A model generated the notes under the pieces. That model was not told the origin of the DNA, searched no databases, and saw only the letters and a list, made by a program, of their open reading frames with translations. DNA of 54,952 bases from Chloroflexota bacterium (GTDB taxonomy: Bacteria > Chloroflexota > Anaerolineae > UBA2200): contig JAUWJD010000021.1 of NCBI GenBank assembly GCA_030607875.1, positions 1-54,952 of the forward strand, read 5' to 3'. Shown in pieces: positions 43,263 to 53,686 of this stretch. Numbering within the stretch: position 1 is the first letter of the stretch; every line of letters starts with the position of its first letter. A program made the position numbers and the translations under genes.

Positions 43263-44546
43263 CTATCGCTTGATAAAGCCCTCGTAGTGACGCATCAACA
43301 ACTGCGCTTCGAGTTGCTTCATGGTGTCCAGGATGGTGCCGACGACGATCAACAAGCCAGTGCTTGTAACCAGCATCTGCGTCGTCCCGGCAAAGCCTCT
43401 GATCAGATATGGCAGAATGGCAATGAGGCCCAGGAAGAGAGCGCCCGCCAGGGTGATGCGGCGCAACACACCATTCAGGTAGTCAGCGGTGCGCCGGCCG
43501 GGGCGAATACCCGGAACAAAGCCGCCTTGTCGCCGCAGCATCCCGGCCAAATCCTGCTGCTCAAAAATGATCTCGGTGTAGAAATAGGTGAAAGCCACAA
43601 CAAGGGTAAAATACAGTACCGGGTAGATATTCCCCTCGGAATTGAATATCGTGGCAGTGGTTTGAGCAGCGGTAGCCACCCATGCTACGCTGGAATCGAC
43701 GAGATAGCTGGCCACCACGCCAGGTAGCAGCATGATGGAGACAGCGAAAATCAAAGGGATCATGCCCGCCGAGTTCACCTGCAAGGGAATGTGTGTGCTC
43801 TGTCCGCCGTAGATCTTGGTACCGCGAATGCGCTTGGCATACTGCACCGGAATGCGCCTCTGACCCTCCTGCATAAAGACAATGGCCACAATAGTCACCG
43901 CGGTGACCGCGAAAAAGAACACCAGGCCCATCGGGTTGCCCAGGAGCAGCGATCCTATGCGCCCAGGGACGTCGGACACGATGCCGCTGAAGATGATCAA
44001 CGACATGCCGTTGCCGATACCTTGCTCGTCAATCAACTCACCCAGCCAAATAGCAAACATCGTGCCCGCCGTCAGTGTAGCCAGTGTAGCCAGCGTGGGC
44101 AACAGCGTGGCACGTGACAGCCCAAAGTTCATCAGAGCCCCCCCGCGCTGCAGCAAGGTACCCTGAGCATAACCCTGCATGGCGGCCAGGGGAATGGTCA
44201 ACAAGAGCATGTACTGGTTGAGCTTGTTGCGGCCAGCCTCGCCTTCCTTGCTCAGTTCATCAAGCGCCGGGATCAGCGGCTGCAGTAACTGGAAAACGAT
44301 GGTAGCTGTGATGTAGGGGTAGACCCCCATAGCCATCACCGAGAAGTTGGACATGGCCCCACCCGAGAACATATCCAGCAAGCCCAGCAACTGGTTGGCT
44401 TCGAATATCCTGCGCAATCCCTCCGGGTCAATACCTGGCACCGGTATATGCGCAGCCAAGCGAATGATCACCAGAATGACAAAGGTGAAAACCAGCTTCC
44501 GTCGCAGGTCTGGCAGTTTCAAGGCATTGGATAGGGCTTTTAACAT
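43263..44546 (-). CDS. secY: Sec translocase channel subunit SecY
   Basis: 427 residues with about ten membrane helices. Marks: the plug region PVPGIDPEGL, FSGGAMSNFSVMAMGVYPYI, GIGNGMSLIIFSGIV, and the RQGGFVPGIRPG cytoplasmic loop. It forms the membrane export channel with SecE/SecG, serving the many secreted proteins of this window. It sits between rplO and adk as usual. Confidence 0.98.
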   Translation of the reverse strand: MLKALSNALKLPDLRRKLVFTFVILVIIRLAAHIPVPGIDPEGLRRIFEANQLLGLLDMFSGGAMSNFSVMAMGVYPYITATIVFQLLQPLIPALDELSKEGEAGRNKLNQYMLLLTIPLAAMQGYAQGTLLQRGGALMNFGLSRATLLPTLATLATLTAGTMFAIWLGELIDEQGIGNGMSLIIFSGIVSDVPGRIGSLLLGNPMGLVFFFAVTAVTIVAIVFMQEGQRRIPVQYAKRIRGTKIYGGQSTHIPLQVNSAGMIPLIFAVSIMLLPGVVASYLVDSSVAWVATAAQTTATIFNSEGNIYPVLYFTLVVAFTYFYTEIIFEQQDLAGMLRRQGGFVPGIRPGRRTADYLNGVLRRITLAGALFLGLIAILPYLIRGFAGTTQMLVTSTGLLIVVGTILDTMKQLEAQLLMRHYEGFIKR

Positions 44547-44585
44547 CGTTCCTCCACGTGGACTAGCACGACACTCACCCTACGA

Positions 44586-45032
44586 CTATTCCAGCTCCAC
44601 AACAGTGCCACCCGCAGCTTCAATCTTCTCTTTGGCACTGGCGGAGAACTTTCGCGCACAGACAGTCAGCGCCTTGTTCAATTCGCCTCTCCCCAGGATC
44701 TTGACCGGTTTCCTGGTCGACTTGATGAGGCCAGCTTTCACCAGCGCATCGGGATTAACCCGGCTGCCCTTGCGAAATCCGCCCAGGCGGTCGACATTGA
44801 CAATGCTGTACTCCACTCTGAAGATATTGGTGAAGCCACGCTTGTGGGGAAGGCGTCGCACCAATGGCAACTGGCCGCCTTCGAAGTAGGGGCGCACACC
44901 GCCACCACTGCGAGAGTTCTGCCCTTTGGTCCCGCGTCCGGCTGTCTTGCCCCCTCTACCCGCAGTACCACGGGCTACCCGCTTCCTCTTCTTGTGAGCC
45001 CCCTTTGGGGGACGTAACTCGTGTAACTTCAT
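44586..45032 (-). CDS. rplO: 50S ribosomal protein L15
   Basis: 148 residues from the ATG at 45032, chosen for GGAGAG and the family start [20 protein letters not shown]. The glycine-rich [20 protein letters not shown] segment follows. It binds 23S rRNA late in assembly. 19 bp separate it from rpmD. Confidence 0.97.
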   Translation of the reverse strand: MKLHELRPPKGAHKKRKRVARGTAGRGGKTAGRGTKGQNSRSGGGVRPYFEGGQLPLVRRLPHKRGFTNIFRVEYSIVNVDRLGGFRKGSRVNPDALVKAGLIKSTRKPVKILGRGELNKALTVCARKFSASAKEKIEAAGGTVVELE

Positions 45033-45051
45033 TCTTGTCTCTCCACACAAC

Positions 45052-45258
45052 CTAAGCTGGCACCTCATCTACCTGCACCAGGTGCTGAACCTTATGTACC
45101 ATTCCACGGATGACCGGCGTATCTTCGTGCTCAACGGTATCGCCCAATCGCTTGAGCCCCAGGGCACGAATAGTGCCTTTCTGCCGACGCGAGTAACCGA
45201 TGGAACTGCGGACGTAGGTGATGTGCAACTTCTTGGCGGATTTCTTCTTCCTAGGCAT
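45052..45258 (-). CDS. rpmD: 50S ribosomal protein L30
   Basis: 68 residues from the ATG at 45258, overlapping the rpsE end by 8 bp. The upstream frame is rpsE in another register. Marks: [20 protein letters not shown] and [20 protein letters not shown]. The basic [10 protein letters not shown] head is a small extension. Confidence 0.95.
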   Translation of the reverse strand: MPRKKKSAKKLHITYVRSSIGYSRRQKGTIRALGLKRLGDTVEHEDTPVIRGMVHKVQHLVQVDEVPA

Positions 45259-45793
45259 CGCTCTTGCTCCAAGGCGCCCTGAGGTTAGCCACGGCTTTGC
45301 CCCGCCGCTGCGCCTCCACCTTGATGTCCTTGAGATCGCGCAGGCCACGCATCGTAGCATGGGCAACGTTGATCCTGTTCGAGCTGCCCAGCGACTTGCT
45401 GAGAATGTCCTTGATCCCCGCCACCTCCAGGACGGCGCGCACACTGCCGCCAGCGATCAAGCCCGTACCGGGAGAAGCCGGTTTGAGCATCACTCTTGCC
45501 GCGCCAAACCTGCCTACGATCTGGTGCGGGATTGTGGTACCAGCCATCGGTATCTGCACCATGTTCTTTTTGGCCCGCTCAATGCCCTTTCGAATAGCCG
45601 CGGGGACCTCACGAGCTTTGCCCAGAGCAACACCGACGCTGCCCTTGCCATCGCCAACAACAACCAATACCCGGAAGCCAAAACGGCGGCCACCTTTGAC
45701 CACCTTGGATACACGGTCGATATGGACAACCCGTTCCTCTATTACTTCTTCCTCTTCAGGCCCTCCAAAGCCGCTCTTGAACTTGTCCGCCAT
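45251..45793 (-). CDS. rpsE: 30S ribosomal protein S5
   Basis: 180 residues. Marks: [40 protein letters not shown] and [20 protein letters not shown]. It is needed for decoding fidelity. The N-terminus is acidic. Its stop lies inside rpmD. Confidence 0.97.
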   Translation of the reverse strand: MADKFKSGFGGPEEEEVIEERVVHIDRVSKVVKGGRRFGFRVLVVVGDGKGSVGVALGKAREVPAAIRKGIERAKKNMVQIPMAGTTIPHQIVGRFGAARVMLKPASPGTGLIAGGSVRAVLEVAGIKDILSKSLGSSNRINVAHATMRGLRDLKDIKVEAQRRGKAVANLRAPWSKSDA

Positions 45794-45848
45794 TCATCCC
45801 TCTCTTTCGAAATGGGCTCGCCCTAAACCTGATCCCAGTTGCAGAATC

Positions 45849-46217
45849 CTAGAACTCCAGGCCTCCGGCCCGGGCACCTTCAGCAAGCGCCTTCACCTTT
45901 CCATGGTACTTGTATCCACCGCGATCAAAAACGACCTGCTTCACGCCCTTTTCCAAAGCACGCTTGGCCAATACTTCACCCACGAGCTTGGCCTGCTCCA
46001 TCTTGTTCAGCTTTCCGAGCTGCTGGGCAATCTCAGCATCCAGGGTGGAAGCCGAAAGCATGGTACGGCTGGCCGTATCATCAATCACCTGAGCATAGAT
46101 GTGCCGCAGGCTGCGGAACACATTCAGGCGAGGGCGCTCTGCTGTGCCCTGCACGCGCGAGCGCGTCCTCTTATGTCGTCTCTGACGCGCAAACTCTTTG
46201 CTTCCCGGCTTTGCCAT
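45849..46217 (-). CDS. rplR: 50S ribosomal protein L18
   Basis: 122 residues, a 5S rRNA-binding protein. Marks: [40 protein letters not shown] and [20 protein letters not shown]. Normal place after rplF. Confidence 0.96.
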   Translation of the reverse strand: MAKPGSKEFARQRRHKRTRSRVQGTAERPRLNVFRSLRHIYAQVIDDTASRTMLSASTLDAEIAQQLGKLNKMEQAKLVGEVLAKRALEKGVKQVVFDRGGYKYHGKVKALAEGARAGGLEF

Positions 46218-46264
46218 TCCAACTCCTTAACTCGTCTTCCACACAACGTTATATCGAAAGGAAA

Positions 46265-46816
46265 CTAGCCCAAAGCTACCTTGCCGGCCTTGCCAGCCTT
46301 GCGCCGCACATACTCGCCAAGGTAGCGAATGCCCTTCCCTTTGTAAGGCTCCGGCTTGCGCACAGCCCGGATTTCGGCAGCTACCTGGCCGACCAATTCC
46401 TTATCTACGCCATCAACGTGGATGATGCGGTTCCCCTTTTCCACCTCGAAGGTGATCCCCTGCGGAGAAGGATACTGGACCACGTGCGAGTAGCCCACCC
46501 GCAGCACAAGATCATTTCCCTGCAGATCAGCGCGATAGCCCACGCCAACGATCTCCAGCGATTTGCGAAAGCCCTTCGATACTCCCTCGACCATATTGGC
46601 CAGCAAAGCGCGGGTCAACCCGTGCAACGCCCTCACCGGACCTCGATCACTGGAACGGGTGACAACCAGTTGACCATCCACCAACTCAACCTTAATCTGT
46701 GGATCAAACTCGCGCTGCAATTCTCCCTTGGGCCCCTTCACCTTGATGGACAGGCCATCAATCGCCACCTGGACACCCTTGGGAATGGATACGGGCAAGC
46801 GACCTATGCGTGACAC
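46265..46816 (-). CDS. rplF: 50S ribosomal protein L6
   Basis: 183 residues from a GTG at 46816 with GGAGG upstream. It begins [20 protein letters not shown], the normal L6 start, so the longer frame upstream is not used. The late signature [20 protein letters not shown] is complete. It lies near the factor-binding centre of the 50S subunit. Confidence 0.96.
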   Translation of the reverse strand: MSRIGRLPVSIPKGVQVAIDGLSIKVKGPKGELQREFDPQIKVELVDGQLVVTRSSDRGPVRALHGLTRALLANMVEGVSKGFRKSLEIVGVGYRADLQGNDLVLRVGYSHVVQYPSPQGITFEVEKGNRIIHVDGVDKELVGQVAAEIRAVRKPEPYKGKGIRYLGEYVRRKAGKAGKVALG

Positions 46817-46892
46817 TCCTCTACCTCCAAACTTCCAAACCAAACCTTGGCGATTCCTTGCGCAGTAGCAACAACTAAAGTCATCACTGCAG

Positions 46893-47291
46893 CTACCAAA
46901 TGTAGCAGAGCACCTCGCCACCAACGCCCAGCCGATGCGCCTTCTTGCCGGTCATCACTCCACGCGGCGTGGAGAGCACGGCAACCCCCATGCCGCTCAG
47001 AACCAGCGGAATGTCCTGTCGCTTGGTGTATACACGCCGGCCAGGCTTGCTGACCCTCTGCAGAGCAGTTAGCACAAGCTCGTTATCCTTGGTATATTTG
47101 AGCCGTATGCGAAGCCTTGGCTGAGGGCGATCCTTGGTCACATCGTAGTGTTCGATGTAACCCTCGGCCCTAAGCACACGTGCGATTTCGACCTTCAGTT
47201 TCGAAGATGGCATCACAACATAGCGCTTGCGAACCGCTTGCGCATTTCTGATCCGCGTCAGCATATCGGCAACAGGATCGGTTAAGGTCAT
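46893..47291 (-). CDS. rpsH: 30S ribosomal protein S8
   Basis: 132 residues from the ATG at 47291 with GGAG seven bases upstream; a TTG one codon earlier is less likely. Marks: [20 protein letters not shown], the [20 protein letters not shown] end and CYIW. S8 binds 16S rRNA and can act as an operon repressor. Confidence 0.97.
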   Translation of the reverse strand: MTLTDPVADMLTRIRNAQAVRKRYVVMPSSKLKVEIARVLRAEGYIEHYDVTKDRPQPRLRIRLKYTKDNELVLTALQRVSKPGRRVYTKRQDIPLVLSGMGVAVLSTPRGVMTGKKAHRLGVGGEVLCYIW

Positions 47292-47339
47292 CAAGATTCT
47301 CCTACTGAAACTTATGAGCCTAAAAGAACTAGGCGCAAG

Positions 47340-47522
47340 TTACCAACTGGATTTAGTAACCCCAGGAATCAAACCCTGGGAGGCCAACTCGCGGAAGCAA
47401 ATCCGGCACAGCTTGAACCGCCGCATGTAGCCACGCGGGCGCCCACACCTCAGGCAGCGATTGCGAACGCGGTTCTTGTACTTGCGCTTCTGCTCACGTG
47501 CAATCATCGACTTTTTGGCCAA
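47340..47522 (-). CDS. rpsN: 30S ribosomal protein S14 type Z
   Basis: 60 residues, the short zinc form with CLRC (23-26) and CRIC (39-42). It begins [20 protein letters not shown]. Normal position between rplE and rpsH. Confidence 0.97.
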   Translation of the reverse strand: MAKKSMIAREQKRKYKNRVRNRCLRCGRPRGYMRRFKLCRICFRELASQGLIPGVTKSSW

Positions 47523-47557
47523 TTTTGCTCTCCCTCGTCCTGTCCATCAAATATGCA

Positions 47558-47588
47558 GTCCTGCCATCGGTTCGGCGGAGCCAACACG
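47558..47588 (+). repeat. Degenerate palindromic element family 1 between rpsN and rplE
   Basis: Opens GTCCTGCCATC and closes CGGCGGAGCCAACAC, a weakened copy that keeps the overall spacing. Confidence 0.45.
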
Positions 47589-47597
47589 AAATCATGG

Positions 47598-48167
47598 TCA
47601 GAATCGTAGTGGTACCAAGTCCTTGCCAAAAGGCATTCCTAGCAACCGTAACAGATGGCGCCCTTCGTCATCTGTCTTGGCTGAAGTGACAATGGTGATT
47701 TCCATACCGCGGACCTTGTCTATCGAATCGTAGTCAATCTCCGGCCAGACAAGCTGCTCGCGCAACCCCAAGGTGTAGTTTCCACGACCGTCGAACGAAT
47801 CCGGTGAGACACCGCGAAAGTCGCGCATCCTCGGCAGAGCGACGTTGAACAGACGATCCAAGAAATCATACATGCGCTTGCCACGCAGAGTCACCTTGAG
47901 GCCAATGGGATTGCCCTCTCGCAACCTGAAGGTGGCGATAGACCTTTTGGCCCTGGTCACTATCGGCCTTTGCCCGGTAATGGTCATGAGGTCGTTGGTC
48001 GCCGCATCAAGGGCCTTGGCATTCTGCAATGCTTCGCCCATGCCGATGTTCAGCACAACCTTGACCAACTGTGGCACCTGCATGACGTTTGGGTAGCCAA
48101 ACTCGCGCTGCATGGCGGGAATGACCTCGGATCTGAAACGCTCCTTCAATCTCGGTATTACTGACAT
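47598..48167 (-). CDS. rplE: 50S ribosomal protein L5
   Basis: 189 residues from the ATG at 48167 with AGGAGAG upstream. Marks: [40 protein letters not shown] and [17 protein letters not shown]-type end (here [14 protein letters not shown]). It binds 5S rRNA. The 177-bp gap before rplX shows nothing I recognise. Confidence 0.97.
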   Translation of the reverse strand: MSVIPRLKERFRSEVIPAMQREFGYPNVMQVPQLVKVVLNIGMGEALQNAKALDAATNDLMTITGQRPIVTRAKRSIATFRLREGNPIGLKVTLRGKRMYDFLDRLFNVALPRMRDFRGVSPDSFDGRGNYTLGLREQLVWPEIDYDSIDKVRGMEITIVTSAKTDDEGRHLLRLLGMPFGKDLVPLRF

Positions 48168-48344
48168 CCCTTGCTCTCCTACAGAGTACTGCATCAACAG
48201 TTCGTGCTCTGCATGCCCTGTGGGCACCTGCGGGCGACGGGCGACCGCCTCGACGGGCTCGCTAAACTTGAGCACCTGTTTTCACGCCACAATCCAACCA
48301 CAAAGGTTCAACCACCTTCGGTGCACGAAGCAGTAAACAGCCAG

Positions 48345-48719
48345 CTAGTCAACAGTTTGGGCGCAACGCTTGCAGACGCGAATCTTCTCGCCGTTCTCCA
48401 GTACCTGGTAGCCCACCCTCGTGCGCTGCTGGCAGTGCGGGCACACTAGAGCTACGTTCGACATGTGTATCGGGGCCTCGCGCTCAATGATGCCAACCTG
48501 AGTACGCACATCACCTGTAGGCCGTTGGTGCTTCTTCACCAGGTTGATGCCAGAGACCACGACACGATCGCGACTATGATCCGACCCTGGAGAACGCGTG
48601 CCTTTCTGCGCCCGGCGCCTGAGCACTCTGCGGCCCGGAATGACCCGGTGCACCGTACCCCTCAGACCCTTGTCATCCCCCGATATCACTTCCACCGTAT
48701 CGCCTTTTTTGATCTTCAT
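48345..48719 (-). CDS. rplX: 50S ribosomal protein L24
   Basis: 124 residues. The KOW motif ([20 protein letters not shown]) is at the start. The C-terminal half has a four-Cys ribbon (CPHC near 95 and CKRC near 117), common in bacterial L24. It starts 50S assembly. Confidence 0.96.
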   Translation of the reverse strand: MKIKKGDTVEVISGDDKGLRGTVHRVIPGRRVLRRRAQKGTRSPGSDHSRDRVVVSGINLVKKHQRPTGDVRTQVGIIEREAPIHMSNVALVCPHCQQRTRVGYQVLENGEKIRVCKRCAQTVD

Positions 48720-48795
48720 CGGTTACCTACCTCAATCCACAAACGCCCTACTCAACACTCAACCCACAAATCAAGCGTGGACTGCTGAGCAGATG

Positions 48796-49164
48796 TCACA
48801 GAACCTCGGGCGATAGGGAAACGATCTTCATGAATCCTTTCTCTCGCAGCTCGCGGGCCACAGGACCGAATATGCGCGTGCCTTTGGGATTCTTCTCCCG
48901 GTCCAAAATCACGGCAGCATTCTCATCGAAGCGAATGTAGGACCCATCTGGGCGGCCGAACTCCTTGGCAGTGCGCACAACCACCGCACGCACAACCTCG
49001 CCTTTCTTCACTACGCCGTTAGGCGTTGCCACCTTGACCGAAGCCACGATAATGTCACCCACACGGGCATAGCGCTTGCGCGTGCCGCCCAATACTGTGA
49101 TGCACATAATTTCGCGTGCGCCCGTATTGTCAGCGACTTTCAACCGGGTGTAGGACTGAATCAT
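48796..49164 (-). CDS. rplN: 50S ribosomal protein L14
   Basis: 122 residues, normal size. Marks: [40 protein letters not shown] and the late [20 protein letters not shown]. Start overlaps rpsQ by four bases. Confidence 0.98.
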   Translation of the reverse strand: MIQSYTRLKVADNTGAREIMCITVLGGTRKRYARVGDIIVASVKVATPNGVVKKGEVVRAVVVRTAKEFGRPDGSYIRFDENAAVILDREKNPKGTRIFGPVARELREKGFMKIVSLSPEVL

Positions 49165-49412
49165 TGCGCCTGCTCCAGTATTTCAGCTACGATCCAGCGC
49201 TTGTGCCTGCTGAGTGGCTTGGTTTCTTCAATGCGCACCAAGTCGCCGGTGTGGCTGGCGTTGCCCTCATCATGCACCAGGTATCGCTTCCTGTTCTTGA
49301 TGACCTTCCCATACAGGCGGTGTCGCTTGAGTCTTTCCACAACGACCACTACCGTCTTGTCCATCTTGTCGCTAACGACACGCCCGACCATGCTTTTTCG
49401 TTGCTTTCTCAT
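49161..49412 (-). CDS. rpsQ: 30S ribosomal protein S17
   Basis: 83 residues. Marks: [20 protein letters not shown] and the [20 protein letters not shown] loop. It overlaps rplN. Confidence 0.97.
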   Translation of the reverse strand: MRKQRKSMVGRVVSDKMDKTVVVVVERLKRHRLYGKVIKNRKRYLVHDEGNASHTGDLVRIEETKPLSRHKRWIVAEILEQAQ

Positions 49413-49445
49413 CTGCCCCCAACCTCACGCTTCGACTTAAACCGT

Positions 49446-49476
49446 GTCCCGCCATCAGTTGGGCGGGGCCATGTCC
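49446..49476 (+). repeat. Palindromic element family 1 between rpsQ and rpmC
   Basis: 31 bp, GTCCCGCCATC at the left and GGGCGGGGCCATGTCC at the right; 28 of 31 positions match the copy at 54394-54424. Confidence 0.85.
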
Positions 49477-49496
49477 TCGCTTAGCAGGCTCGTTGT

Positions 49497-49691
49497 TCAG
49501 GCAAGCTCTCGCTCGCGCATTATGGTCTTGACCCGCGCTATCTCGTGCCGCACAACGGACACCCTGCTGGTGTTGTCGAGCTGCTTTGTCGCCAGGCGAA
49601 AGCGCAGGTTGAACAGCTCCTGGTGTGCTTCGTGCAGCTTCTGAGTCAGTTCGACGTCAGTGAGGGACCGCAATTCCTTGGCTGAACTCAC
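49497..49691 (-). CDS. rpmC: 50S ribosomal protein L29
   Basis: 64 residues, two helices ([20 protein letters not shown] and the [18 protein letters not shown] core). Its start overlaps the end of rplP by four bases. Confidence 0.96.
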   Translation of the reverse strand: MSSAKELRSLTDVELTQKLHEAHQELFNLRFRLATKQLDNTSRVSVVRHEIARVKTIMRERELA

Positions 49692-50122
49692 TGCGCCCCA
49701 CCTCCTGCAGAAAAGTCTTCCTTGGTGACGAACTGCGTGCGAATGGGCAGTTTGTGGCTAGCCAAACGAAAAGCCTCCCGAGCCGCCTCTTCGTTTACCC
49801 CAGTGATCTCGAACAAGATCCGACCCGGTTTGACGACAGCAACCCAGTGCGATAACGCGCCCTTACCACCACCCATGCGTGTTTCCGCAGCCTTTGCGGT
49901 CACCGGCTTGTCGGGGAAAATTCGAATCCACAGCTTGCCCCCTCGCTTCACGTAACGCACGATTGCCCGTCGTGCAGCCTCTATCTGGCGGCTGGTGATC
50001 CAATGCGGCTCAAGCGCCTGCAGCCCATATTGACCAAAGGCTATGTAGTTTCCGCGGGTTGCACGTCCCTTCATCCGACCACGGTGTGCTTTGCGGTATT
50101 TGACCCTCTTGGGCATCAACAT
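49688..50122 (-). CDS. rplP: 50S ribosomal protein L16
   Basis: 144 residues. Marks: [20 protein letters not shown], the [20 protein letters not shown] core and [20 protein letters not shown]. It lies near the peptidyl-transferase centre. Confidence 0.97.
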   Translation of the reverse strand: MLMPKRVKYRKAHRGRMKGRATRGNYIAFGQYGLQALEPHWITSRQIEAARRAIVRYVKRGGKLWIRIFPDKPVTAKAAETRMGGGKGALSHWVAVVKPGRILFEITGVNEEAAREAFRLASHKLPIRTQFVTKEDFSAGGGAQ

Positions 50123-50165
50123 GGTGAAATCTCCTAAACAAGAATGGCGGCAGGATACCCTAGAC

Positions 50166-50837
50166 TCAGGGCTTGGTCAAGGAAGCGGACATTTCCTCTT
50201 CCTCGCCTTTTGGCAAAAGTTCTCCCCGATAGATCCAGACCTTGACTCCAATTCGACCCAGCACCGTCAGAGCCTCTCTGAGCGCATAGTCAATGTCTGC
50301 TCGCAATGTGTGCAAGGGTACGCGGCCCTCACGCACCCACTCAGTGCGCGCCATTTCGGCGCCAGACAGCCGCCCGCTGCACCTGATTTTGATGCCCTTG
50401 GCGCCTGCACGCATGGTACGGCGGACAGCTTGCTTCATGGCTCGCCTGTGGGATATTCGCCGGTTCAACTGCTCCGCAACGCTGTCAGCGACCAGTGTGG
50501 CCTCCAACTCGGGCCTGGGGACTTCTTGTACTTCTATCCAGACCCTCTTCTTGGTCAGCCGTTCCAGTTTTGAGCGCAGGGAGTTCACATTGGCCCCTTT
50601 GCGCCCAATGACCACGCCTGGCTTGGCCGAGTGAATGCTGATCCTGACCTGCTTCGGGAAACGCTCGATTTCCACTCTCGTTATCGCTGCCTGCCTGAGT
50701 TCTTCCTGAATCGTACGGCGAATTGCCAGATCCTCGTGCAGCAGGTCTGTGTAGCGCTCGCCCTCAGCATACCAGTGTGCGAGCCAATCTTTGTTGTAGC
50801 CAAGTCTAAAGCCTAACGGGTGTACCTTTCGCCCCAC
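50166..50837 (-). CDS. rpsC: 30S ribosomal protein S3
   Basis: 223 residues from a GTG at 50837 with GGAGG five bases upstream, giving [17 protein letters not shown] as the normal N-terminus. The longer frame to 50879 begins inside a repeat element and is not the true start. The KH domain shows [20 protein letters not shown]. It forms part of the mRNA entry site. Confidence 0.96.
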   Translation of the reverse strand: MGRKVHPLGFRLGYNKDWLAHWYAEGERYTDLLHEDLAIRRTIQEELRQAAITRVEIERFPKQVRISIHSAKPGVVIGRKGANVNSLRSKLERLTKKRVWIEVQEVPRPELEATLVADSVAEQLNRRISHRRAMKQAVRRTMRAGAKGIKIRCSGRLSGAEMARTEWVREGRVPLHTLRADIDYALREALTVLGRIGVKVWIYRGELLPKGEEEEMSASLTKP

Positions 50838-50873
50838 CTGCACCTCCTTGAAGTACAGTGCAAGATCACTCGT

Positions 50874-51043
50874 TGTCATTCTGAGCGGAGAAGAACCTCA
50901 GTTCATCGCTCATCCACACCAGCAGCGCCCCGCTTCACCGTCTCGCCCTGTCTCGCCTTTGTCTTTACGCCCAAGGCGTAAACGGGAACGACACCTTCGG
51001 CTGAGGCGGCCCAAACGGGATGCAGGTGAATCTCAGGATGACA
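50874..51043. repeat. MITE-like element (family 2, copy D) between rpsC and rplV
   Basis: 170 bp, left end TGTCATTCTGAGCG (50874-50887), right end TCTCAGGATGACA (51031-51043). It holds the 39-nt core inverted (50984-51022, three mismatches to copy C) and the inverted GACAGGGCGAGAC block (50939-50954). It fills the 221-bp gap. Confidence 0.7.
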
Positions 51044-51058
51044 AGGAGCTCAACATGC

Positions 51059-51409
51059 CTACACCATCTCTCCTATACTCTCCAATACCACGGTGATATG
51101 TGTAGATCGCTTCAGGATAGGTTTGAAACGACCCCGCGCGCCGAACCGCATCCTCTTTAGCGTAGGACCCTCGTCCGCATAGATCTGTGCGACATACAGC
51201 TCATCGGGCGAGAGACCATAGTGCTCATCGGCGTTAGCTGCTGCTGATCGTATGACCTTGGCCACCGGCCGCGCCGCCGCTTTGGTGGAAAACTTGAGTA
51301 TGGTCAGCGCTTCATTCACACCCTTTCCACGAACCAAGTCCACCACCAGCTTCACCTTGCGCGGCGACATACGCACATACTTCGCTTTGGCGCTAACTTC
51401 GATGTCCAT
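51059..51409 (-). CDS. rplV: 50S ribosomal protein L22
   Basis: 116 residues from the ATG at 51409 with GGAGAG six bases upstream. Marks: [20 protein letters not shown] and [15 protein letters not shown]. The late loop [20 protein letters not shown] lines the exit tunnel. Confidence 0.97.
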   Translation of the reverse strand: MDIEVSAKAKYVRMSPRKVKLVVDLVRGKGVNEALTILKFSTKAAARPVAKVIRSAAANADEHYGLSPDELYVAQIYADEGPTLKRMRFGARGRFKPILKRSTHITVVLESIGEMV

Positions 51410-51471
51410 CCATAACTCTCCTACAATCGTGCTAACCCAGCTTCCACAGGCCATAAGGGCATTGGCTGCCC

Positions 51472-51747
51472 TTAGCGCACAGCTCGCTCCCTGGCGGAGT
51501 GACCGCGGAAACGGCGCGTGGGTGCGAATTCACCCAACTTGTGCCCCACCATGCTTTCGGTGATGTAGATAGGCACATGTCGCCTGCCATCGTGCACGGC
51601 TATGGTGTGTCCAACCATCTGCGGGAAGATAGTGGAAGCACGAGACCATGTCTTGAGCACCCGCTTCTCACCCGAGCGATTCATCGCTTCTATCTTCTTC
51701 AGCAGCTTCTGATCTACGTAGGGTCCCTTTTTGAGCGATCTGGACAT
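51472..51747 (-). CDS. rpsS: 30S ribosomal protein S19
   Basis: 91 residues. Marks: [40 protein letters not shown] and [15 protein letters not shown]. Normal place. Confidence 0.98.
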   Translation of the reverse strand: MSRSLKKGPYVDQKLLKKIEAMNRSGEKRVLKTWSRASTIFPQMVGHTIAVHDGRRHVPIYITESMVGHKLGEFAPTRRFRGHSARERAVR

Positions 51748-51795
51748 ATTTCGAACTCCTCATCAAAGACCAATAGCAACTGCCTGAATACAGCG

Positions 51796-52632
51796 CTAGG
51801 GTCTCTCCTTCCCCCGCCGGCGAACAATCATCTTGTCGGTCCTCTTGCGCCGACGCGTCTTGGCACCCAAAGTGGGCTTGCCCCAAGGGCTCTTGGGCCC
51901 AGGCATGCCAATAGGGGCCTTGCCCTCTCCACCGCCGTGTGGGTGATCCCGAGGCGTCATGGCCGAACCTCGAACACTGGGGCGAAAGCCTATCCAGCGC
52001 TTGCGGCCAGCCTTGCCCAAATTGATCCGTCCGTGCTCGGCATTGCCCACCTGACCGATGGTGGCCATACAGCGCCTGTGAATCAGCCGCACCTCACCCG
52101 ATGGCAGGCGCACCTGGGCGTACTTGCCCTCTTTGGCCAGCAACTGAGCCGAGGTGCCTGCCGAACGCACCAACTGTGCACCACGACCGGGCTCCAACTC
52201 GATATTGTGGATCTGCGTGCCCAGCGGAATCCTCTCAATGGGCAGAGCGTTGCCAGGGCGGACCTCCGCCGCTGGCCCGGACATCAATACATCGCCCACC
52301 TTCACTTCCAGAGGGGCGATGATATATCGCTTCTCACCATCCGCGTACACCAGCAGAGCGATGCGCGCTGAGCGGTTCGGGTCATACTGGATGGACTGCA
52401 CGCGTGCCGGTATATCCAGCTTGTCGCGCCTGAAATCGATTAGACGGTATCGTCGCTTGTGACCTCCGCCGCGATGTCGCACGGTGATCACGCCGCGCCT
52501 GTTGCGTCCTGCTCTCTTGCGCAGCGGAGCAAGCAATGAGCGCTCCGGTCGGGAAGCGGTAATCTCCTCAAAGCTGGAGCCTGTCATTCCCCTTCGACTC
52601 GGTGAAGTAGGTTTGTACTTTTTCACTGCCAT
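51796..52632 (-). CDS. rplB: 50S ribosomal protein L2
   Basis: 278 residues. Marks: [34 protein letters not shown] and the late [20 protein letters not shown] with the conserved His region near the peptidyl-transferase centre. Confidence 0.98.
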   Translation of the reverse strand: MAVKKYKPTSPSRRGMTGSSFEEITASRPERSLLAPLRKRAGRNRRGVITVRHRGGGHKRRYRLIDFRRDKLDIPARVQSIQYDPNRSARIALLVYADGEKRYIIAPLEVKVGDVLMSGPAAEVRPGNALPIERIPLGTQIHNIELEPGRGAQLVRSAGTSAQLLAKEGKYAQVRLPSGEVRLIHRRCMATIGQVGNAEHGRINLGKAGRKRWIGFRPSVRGSAMTPRDHPHGGGEGKAPIGMPGPKSPWGKPTLGAKTRRRKRTDKMIVRRRGKERP

Positions 52633-52695
52633 AATACGCTATTCCTCAGAAGATCATTCTCAAAACCGGCCGTGCTGGGTGCTACTGCCACCAGC

Positions 52696-52983
52696 CTAGA
52701 CACCCTCAAAGAACTGGATGCTCTGCCCCGGCCGCAGGGTGACAATAGCCTTCTTCCAGTTCTTGGTACGGCCCTCAATCTTACCCCAACGACGCCGTTT
52801 GCCACGAACATTGATCACGTTGACCGATAGGACGTTGACATCGAATACTTGTTCCACCGCTTCCTTGATCTGATGTTTGTTGGCGCGAACATCTACCTCA
52901 AACGTGTAGCGATGAAGATTATCAGATTGAAAACTAGACTTTTCGGTTATGATCGGACGTCTCAGGATTTCATAAGGATCCAT
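52696..52983 (-). CDS. rplW: 50S ribosomal protein L23
   Basis: 95 residues from the ATG at 52983, giving DPYEILRRPIITEKSSFQS as the family start; a GTG at 52992 or 53007 is possible. KWKKAIVTL-type end (here NWKKAIVTLRPGQSIQFFEG). It lies at the tunnel exit and docks trigger factor and SRP. Confidence 0.93.
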   Translation of the reverse strand: MDPYEILRRPIITEKSSFQSDNLHRYTFEVDVRANKHQIKEAVEQVFDVNVLSVNVINVRGKRRRWGKIEGRTKNWKKAIVTLRPGQSIQFFEGV

Positions 52984-53032
52984 TGTTGACACGACTCCCT
53001 TCGGCACCTCGGAATGTCAGAGGGCCGGGACA

Positions 53033-53653
53033 CTAACCAAGGATCTGCTCGATAATCGCAAGGGATTTGAGCGGCACGATTACGGTATCATAGTTCAGGA
53101 TATCAATCACACTTAGACAAGTGGCGCGCAATGTCTTGACATCAGGGATATTGTTGACTGATCTCTCTACGTTGAAATCACGTTCTGGCATCAGAATCAG
53201 GGCGCTGGACTCGACCTTGAGATTGTCCAGCACGGCCAACATGTCCTTCGTCCGGGGCACTCCCATGGCCAAGTCATCCAGCAGGACAATCTGGTTCTCT
53301 GCCGCTTTGGCTGAGAGCGCTGACCTCAAGGCTAGACGGCGCATCTTGCGAGGCATGCGCTTGCGATAGGAGCGCGGGTGCGGCCCAAAAACCACGCCAC
53401 CTTTCCTCCACTGCGGAGCGCGGATGCTACCCTGGCGCGCGCGGCCTGTGCCTTTCTGCCGCCACGGTTTTCTGCCACCCCCGCTCACTTCGCCCCTGGT
53501 CTTGGTATCGGCCGTGCCCTGCCGAGCATTGGCCAGTTGGCGCACCACAGCTTGGTGCATCACCGCCTCATGCGGCTCCAGACCAAAGATGTCGTCGCGC
53601 AATTCTGCCTCACCAATCGTCTCACCAGCCATATTGCGAATACTAACCTGCAT
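53033..53653 (-). CDS. rplD: 50S ribosomal protein L4
   Basis: 206 residues. Marks: the tunnel loop TRGEVSGGGRKPWRQKGTGR, ARQGSIRAPQWRKGGVVFGP and the SYRKRMPRKMRRLALRSALS helix. L4 can also regulate the S10 operon in some bacteria; no leader is visible here. Confidence 0.97.
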   Translation of the reverse strand: MQVSIRNMAGETIGEAELRDDIFGLEPHEAVMHQAVVRQLANARQGTADTKTRGEVSGGGRKPWRQKGTGRARQGSIRAPQWRKGGVVFGPHPRSYRKRMPRKMRRLALRSALSAKAAENQIVLLDDLAMGVPRTKDMLAVLDNLKVESSALILMPERDFNVERSVNNIPDVKTLRATCLSVIDILNYDTVIVPLKSLAIIEQILG

Positions 53654-53686
53654 ACAAGTCTCCTCGAACGACGGAATTGCCTGTGG

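Noticed and set aside
50838-50879. Longer S3 start at the ATG at 50879
   Set aside because: That ATG lies in the end of a repeat element, while the GTG at 50837 has a good GGAGG and gives the family N-terminus.
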